Positions 57,671-64,000 of a stretch of 64,000 nt of DNA are shown piece after piece; positions within the stretch are counted from its first letter, which is position 1; every line of letters begins with the position of its first letter. The DNA comes from Humidesulfovibrio sp. GTDB lineage: Bacteria; Desulfobacterota; Desulfovibrionia; Desulfovibrionales; Desulfovibrionaceae. The stretch covers positions 1 to 64,000 of the forward strand of contig JARLHQ010000008.1 in NCBI GenBank assembly GCA_031292175.1. Direction: 5' to 3'. The notes beneath the pieces were generated by a model. The model searched no databases, had not been told where the DNA came from, and was given only the letters and a program-made list of their open reading frames with translations. The translations under genes and the position numbers were made by a program.

Positions 57671-60600
57671 GCTCCGCCTCGCTCATGTGCTTGGTGATCT
57701 CTTGGGCGATGGCCGCGAGCGTTGTTCTGGCCGCTTCGGTGTCGTAGGCGGAAAGATTGCGGCGGAGGTCCGCGTAGGAGGTCATGGAGACTCTGCGGCC
57801 GAGCGTCCGGCCTAGATCGTCCGCCAATTGCAGGGCTTCCACGAAGTTGTCCTCCAGGCTGCGCCCGATGCGCTGCAGCAGCGCCTGTATGTCCCTGAGC
57901 TTCGCCGGGGGCCCCGGCTCGGGCGCGGGGGCAAGGTTCTGGTCGGTTTCGCCCAGAAGCTGCAGCAGGGTCTTGATGGATTGGTCAGCCTCCGCGAAGC
58001 GCGCGTCGAAGCGGTCCAGCAGGTCGGCCGCCAGGGGCAGTTCCGCCTTCAAGGTATGCTCCAGCTCCTCGGAAACCAGCCGGAGGGCGTAGGCCCCGAG
58101 ATTTCCGGCCACGCTCTTCATCGTGTGCGCCGCCAGGGTGGCGGTCTTGATGTCGCCGCACTCCACGGCGCCCCGGATGCGCTGGGGCATGTCCTTGTAA
58201 CGCTCGTTGAAACTCGCAAGCAGGCTGCGGTAAAGGGCCAGGTTGCCGCCTAGGCGGTGGATGGACTCCTTGGGGTTAAGCCCGGGCAAGTCCGCATCCG
58301 GCAGGATGCTCTCGACCGCCGGACTGACGGAAAGCTCCGCATCCGGCAGGTCGCAGCTCACCTTTGCTGCCCTGGGCTTGACCCAGCGGGCCAGGGCGTT
58401 GAAGAGCTCCTCCACGTTGATGGGCTTGGCCACAAACCCGTTCATCCCGACGGCCAGGCTCTTGGCGCGGTCCGAATCCAGGGCGGCGGCGGTCATGGCG
58501 ATGATGGGCAAATCCTTCAGGGACTCATTGGCGCGCATGAGCCGTGTGGCCTCGTAACCGTCCATGTCCGGCATATGGATGTCCATGAGCACGGCGTCGA
58601 AGCGCTTTGTCCCGACCAGCTCCAGCGCCTCCACGCCGTTGCTGGCGATGGTCAGCTGGAAGCCCGCGCCCTCAAGGATGCCCTGGGCCACCTCCTGGTT
58701 GGTCGGGTCGTCCTCCACCAGAAGCAGATGCGCGCCGCGGATGCTCGTCAGGCTGACGCATTCCGCGCCCAGGTCCATCCCCGCCCCCGGGGCCTCCTGC
58801 TCGTTCCAGCCCAGCACCCCGATGAGGGTGTTGAACAGCACGGAGGGGCTCACGGGCTTGACCAGGAAGGCGTCGAAACCCAGGCTATGGGCCTCCTCCA
58901 TGATCTCGTCCGAGGCGAAGGCGGTGATGAGGAGAAAGATGGGCCGGGGGCCGTCCTGGATCTCCTGCTGCATGGCCTTGAAGGTGGCGAGTCCGTCCAT
59001 CTCCGGCATTTTGAAGTCCAGGACCACGACGTCGAAGGGCTTGTCCACGGAGCGCATGGCCGCCAGGGCCTCGGCTCCGGAGCGGACGGGCAGGGCCGAA
59101 ATGTGGAAGGTGCGGACCATGTCGGTCAGCGAGGACAGGGCCGTCTCGTTGTCATCCACCAGCAGCATGCGCAGGGCGGACAAGGGCTGGAACCTGTGCG
59201 ACAGCGCGCAGGAGTCCTGCGCCACGGTGCCCAGCAGGGCGGTGAAGAAGAAGGTGCTGCCCTTGCCGTACTCGCTCTCCACGCCGATTTCGCCGTGCAT
59301 GAGCTCCACGAGCCGGCGGGAGATGGACAGGCCCAGGCCTGTGCCGCCGTACTTGCGGCTGGTGGAGGAGTCGGCCTGGGTGAATGGCTGGAAGAGGGCG
59401 TCCTGCTGCTCCGGCGTCATGCCGATGCCTGTGTCGCGCACGGAGAAGCGCAGCACCACCCGCCCGTCGTCCAGGCGGTGGTCCACGGCGATGGCCACTA
59501 CCACCTCGCCCGCGGAGGTGAACTTCACGGCATTGCCCGCAAGGTTGGCCAGCACCTGCCCCAGGCGAAGGGAGTCGCCCACCATGGTTTCGGGCACGTC
59601 GGGCTCCACGCGGTAGAGATACTCCAGGTTCTTTTCCCAAGCCTTCACACCGATGACGTTCCCGAGCTGGGAGAGCACCTCGGCCAGGCGGAAGGGATGC
59701 TGCTCCAGGGAGAGCCGACCGGCCTCGATCTTGGAGTAGTCGAGGATGTCATTCAAGATCTGCAACAGCGACTTGGCCGCTGAGTCTATCTTATCCAGGT
59801 AGTTGTGCTGCTTGGGCGTCAGCTCGGTCTTGAGGGCCAGCATGCACATGCCGATGATGGCGTTCATGGGCGTGCGGATTTCGTGGCTCATGGTGGCGAG
59901 GAACTCGCTCTTGGCCTTGTTGGCGGCCTCGGCGGCCACCCGGGCGCGGTTGTATTCGTCGGCCCGCTTGCGCTGGGTGATGTCCTCCAGCATGAACAGG
60001 TGGTAGAGCGGCTCCCCGGCCTCGCTCCGCACGTGCTTCACCGAGAGATGGGTCCAGAGCAACCCGCCGTTCTTGTGTCGGCAGCGGCGTTCCGCCTTGA
60101 ACGAGTGGTCGCTGCTTTGCGACAGGGCGGTGAAGGCCTGCTCGCTCTCGGCCACTTCGTCGGGATGGATGATCTCATGCACGCCCCGGGACAGGAGCTC
60201 GGCCTCGGAGTAGCCCAGAATGCCGCAAAGCACATTGTTCACACGCTTGAAGCGCAGGTCCAGGGAGAGCATGGCCATGCCGATGGGCGATTGGTCGAAG
60301 GTGTAGCGGAAGTACTCATTGGCCCGCCGGAGGCCTTCCTCGGCGGCCTTGCTGTCGGAGATGTCCCGCGAGAAGCTGGCCAGTTGGCGGGGCACTCCAT
60401 TGGCGTCCAGGATGGGATAGAGGTTGATGGCGTAAAAGTGGCCCTCGCGCTCCTCCTCAAAGGCGCGCGGGCTTCCGGTGCGCAAGGCCGTCTGGGTCTG
60501 GAGCCTGCGGGTCTCCGCGGACGTGGGCGGGAGATGGTCGTAGATGCAGCGCCCGATCATCCCCTCCGGGGTCAGCCCACGCCGTTTGGCGCCGTGCTCG

Positions 60601-61775
60601 TTGATGGCCAGGATGACGCCCTCGGCATTCATGAGGATCACGGAGTCGAAGGTGGCGTCGAACAGGGCGTGGATGTGGGTCTCGCTTTCGCGCAGCTCCT
60701 CCACGGCGGCCTTGCGGGCGGAGATGTCGATGATGGAGCCCTCAATGGTTTCGACGCCATCCTTCGCGCGGACGACGCGGGCGTTGATGGACACGGCCAC
60801 GCTGCCACCGCCCTGGACCCTGAGCATGGACTCGAAGTCCGTGACCAGGCCCTTGGGGTTCAAGATGGAGAAGAAGGCGGCCTTGAGTTCCTCCGTGGCG
60901 AAGAAGTGCTCCTCCCCGGCCAGATCTTCCAGCGCGGCCTGGGGAGAGGCGCAGCCCATGATCCTTGCGCCGGACTGGTTGATGCGCAGGAGCTTCCCTC
61001 CGAGGGAGGTCTGGAAGATGCCCTCCACCGCGTTCTCGAAGATGGAACGGTACTTCTCCTCGGCGGCCACGATTTCGCTGAGGATTCTGTGCAGCGCCTC
61101 ATTGAGGCTGGCGAATTCACCGATGAGCACGGGCGCGTCGGTGCCGGGCTGTTGCCCCCGGCCCAGGATGATGTCCTGGGCGTTTTTCTCGATCAGGCGC
61201 ACCGGGTGGATGATGAGCCTTTCAAAGAAATGGTAGGTGAACAGCGTGAGGATGAAACAGGTCAGCAACATGCAGATGGCGAACTGGAAAAGGACGTAGG
61301 TCAACTCCTCGCCCAGGAGCTTGTTGCTGGCCGTGAGGATGATCTTGCCAATGGGCTGGCCGTGCCAGGTGATTGTGCGCTGTTCGACGTACAGGCTCTT
61401 GCGGAAGACATCCATGCCCCCCAGGCGCGCCGGCCTTTCCCGGGGCAGTTCGCTGGCAAACACTTCGACATCGCCCGTGTTGTCGGACAATTCGACGCGC
61501 TCCACATAGCTGCGCGCCAGGGCGCTCTCCACGATTCTTTTGGACTGGACCCTGTCCAGATTCCACATGGGAATGGCCAGACTTTCCGAAAGCTGGTCCG
61601 CCAGCTTGGAGAGGTCGCTGCGGATCTGAACATTCTTCTGGGTATACTCGTACCCGAAAAGAAGCACCCCCAAGAGTGAGAACACAACGATGGCCACAAC
61701 CGTCGACACCGTGACCACGGCGGTGGCGATGGAGACCCGGGAATTGGCGAAGAATGTGCTGAGACGTGCGTACAT
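57663..61775 (-). CDS. Hybrid sensor histidine kinase with PAS domains, two REC domains and HPt
   Basis: [19 protein letters not shown]-box; [20 protein letters not shown]; two REC domains ([30 protein letters not shown]); HPt [14 protein letters not shown]. Confidence 0.95.
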   Translation of the reverse strand: MYARLSTFFANSRVSIATAVVTVSTVVAIVVFSLLGVLLFGYEYTQKNVQIRSDLSKLADQLSESLAIPMWNLDRVQSKRIVESALARSYVERVELSDNTGDVEVFASELPRERPARLGGMDVFRKSLYVEQRTITWHGQPIGKIILTASNKLLGEELTYVLFQFAICMLLTCFILTLFTYHFFERLIIHPVRLIEKNAQDIILGRGQQPGTDAPVLIGEFASLNEALHRILSEIVAAEEKYRSIFENAVEGIFQTSLGGKLLRINQSGARIMGCASPQAALEDLAGEEHFFATEELKAAFFSILNPKGLVTDFESMLRVQGGGSVAVSINARVVRAKDGVETIEGSIIDISARKAAVEELRESETHIHALFDATFDSVILMNAEGVILAINEHGAKRRGLTPEGMIGRCIYDHLPPTSAETRRLQTQTALRTGSPRAFEEEREGHFYAINLYPILDANGVPRQLASFSRDISDSKAAEEGLRRANEYFRYTFDQSPIGMAMLSLDLRFKRVNNVLCGILGYSEAELLSRGVHEIIHPDEVAESEQAFTALSQSSDHSFKAERRCRHKNGGLLWTHLSVKHVRSEAGEPLYHLFMLEDITQRKRADEYNRARVAAEAANKAKSEFLATMSHEIRTPMNAIIGMCMLALKTELTPKQHNYLDKIDSAAKSLLQILNDILDYSKIEAGRLSLEQHPFRLAEVLSQLGNVIGVKAWEKNLEYLYRVEPDVPETMVGDSLRLGQVLANLAGNAVKFTSAGEVVVAIAVDHRLDDGRVVLRFSVRDTGIGMTPEQQDALFQPFTQADSSTSRKYGGTGLGLSISRRLVELMHGEIGVESEYGKGSTFFFTALLGTVAQDSCALSHRFQPLSALRMLLVDDNETALSSLTDMVRTFHISALPVRSGAEALAAMRSVDKPFDVVVLDFKMPEMDGLATFKAMQQEIQDGPRPIFLLITAFASDEIMEEAHSLGFDAFLVKPVSPSVLFNTLIGVLGWNEQEAPGAGMDLGAECVSLTSIRGAHLLLVEDDPTNQEVAQGILEGAGFQLTIASNGVEALELVGTKRFDAVLMDIHMPDMDGYEATRLMRANESLKDLPIIAMTAAALDSDRAKSLAVGMNGFVAKPINVEELFNALARWVKPRAAKVSCDLPDAELSVSPAVESILPDADLPGLNPKESIHRLGGNLALYRSLLASFNERYKDMPQRIRGAVECGDIKTATLAAHTMKSVAGNLGAYALRLVSEELEHTLKAELPLAADLLDRFDARFAEADQSIKTLLQLLGETDQNLAPAPEPGPPAKLRDIQALLQRIGRSLEDNFVEALQLADDLGRTLGRRVSMTSYADLRRNLSAYDTEAARTTLAAIAQEITKHMSEAEHA

Positions 61776-62197
61776 TCGTAACTCGCTGTGTTGCGCATCA
61801 GGGCGTGGTGACAGATTTTTTTTCAGTGCCGCCGGACTCCAGACGCTGCTTCAAGACATTTATCACAATATGCCATACGCAAATGAAAATTGCTATGGGG
61901 GGCAACAAAAATATGGCAGCTCCTGCCGGGAACGCGGGGGGCGAGATGCCGCAACGCGTTGGCCAGCGGTCAATATCCCTTTCCCCGTTAGGAAAAAATA
62001 TGACCCGCACGAGAGATGCCCGTGCGGGCCCAATTTGCTGTGCCGAATGAGGCACGCGGTGTGCGTGTGTGTGTGGCGTTTTGTCCGGAGCCTCCTTGTC
62101 GGAGGCAGAGTGTGGCGCGCGCCACGACATGTATTGTGCTGGGCAGGATGCCGGCACGGACAGGGCGGAGCCGTTGCCGTTCAGGCAGTGGTGGGGC

Positions 62198-64000
<1,803 letters not shown>

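Noticed and set aside
59805-61679. 624-aa + strand ORF antisense to hybrid kinase
   Set aside because: Shadow ORF of a high-GC coding strand.

Overview
High-GC bacterial chromosome segment; gene content suggests Desulfovibrionaceae (inference). It has four parts. (1) 0-26 kb: ordinary core genes (diguanylate cyclase, glmS, rdgB, sensor kinases, rimO, YeiH-type exporter, serS, cinA-like, thpR, usp, hisC, cmk, DUF362 and DUF2939 proteins, TIGR03960-type radical SAM). (2) 26.3-43.5 kb: a 17-kb integrative element in a tRNA-Ala(CGC) gene, bounded by a 58-bp direct repeat, with a tyrosine integrase, an excisionase-like protein, a divergent polymerase-like protein and a second recombinase. Its cargo is a type I R-M operon of unusual architecture: hsdR, an HsdS fused to an Xre-type HTH, a FokI-like nuclease gene, then hsdM. 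Downstream lies a large PIN-domain, TM-anchored protein between an hsdR 5' remnant and an hsdM 3' remnant. (3) 43.8-49.0 kb: a compact type II-C CRISPR-Cas locus (9-repeat array, cas2, cas1, 1053-aa cas9) with an identifiable tracrRNA and promoter-like motifs inside each repeat. (4) 49-64 kb: polysaccharide deacetylase, methyltransferase, then a sensory cluster (two family-3 solute-binding proteins, cNMP-binding protein, MCP, HD-GYP regulator, two large hybrid kinases; the last is cut by the window end). The most interesting candidates are the PIN cassette inside R-M scars, the FokI-like gene plus HsdS-HTH fusion, and the CRISPR/tracr promoter architecture. All calls come from reading the sequence; no database search was run.
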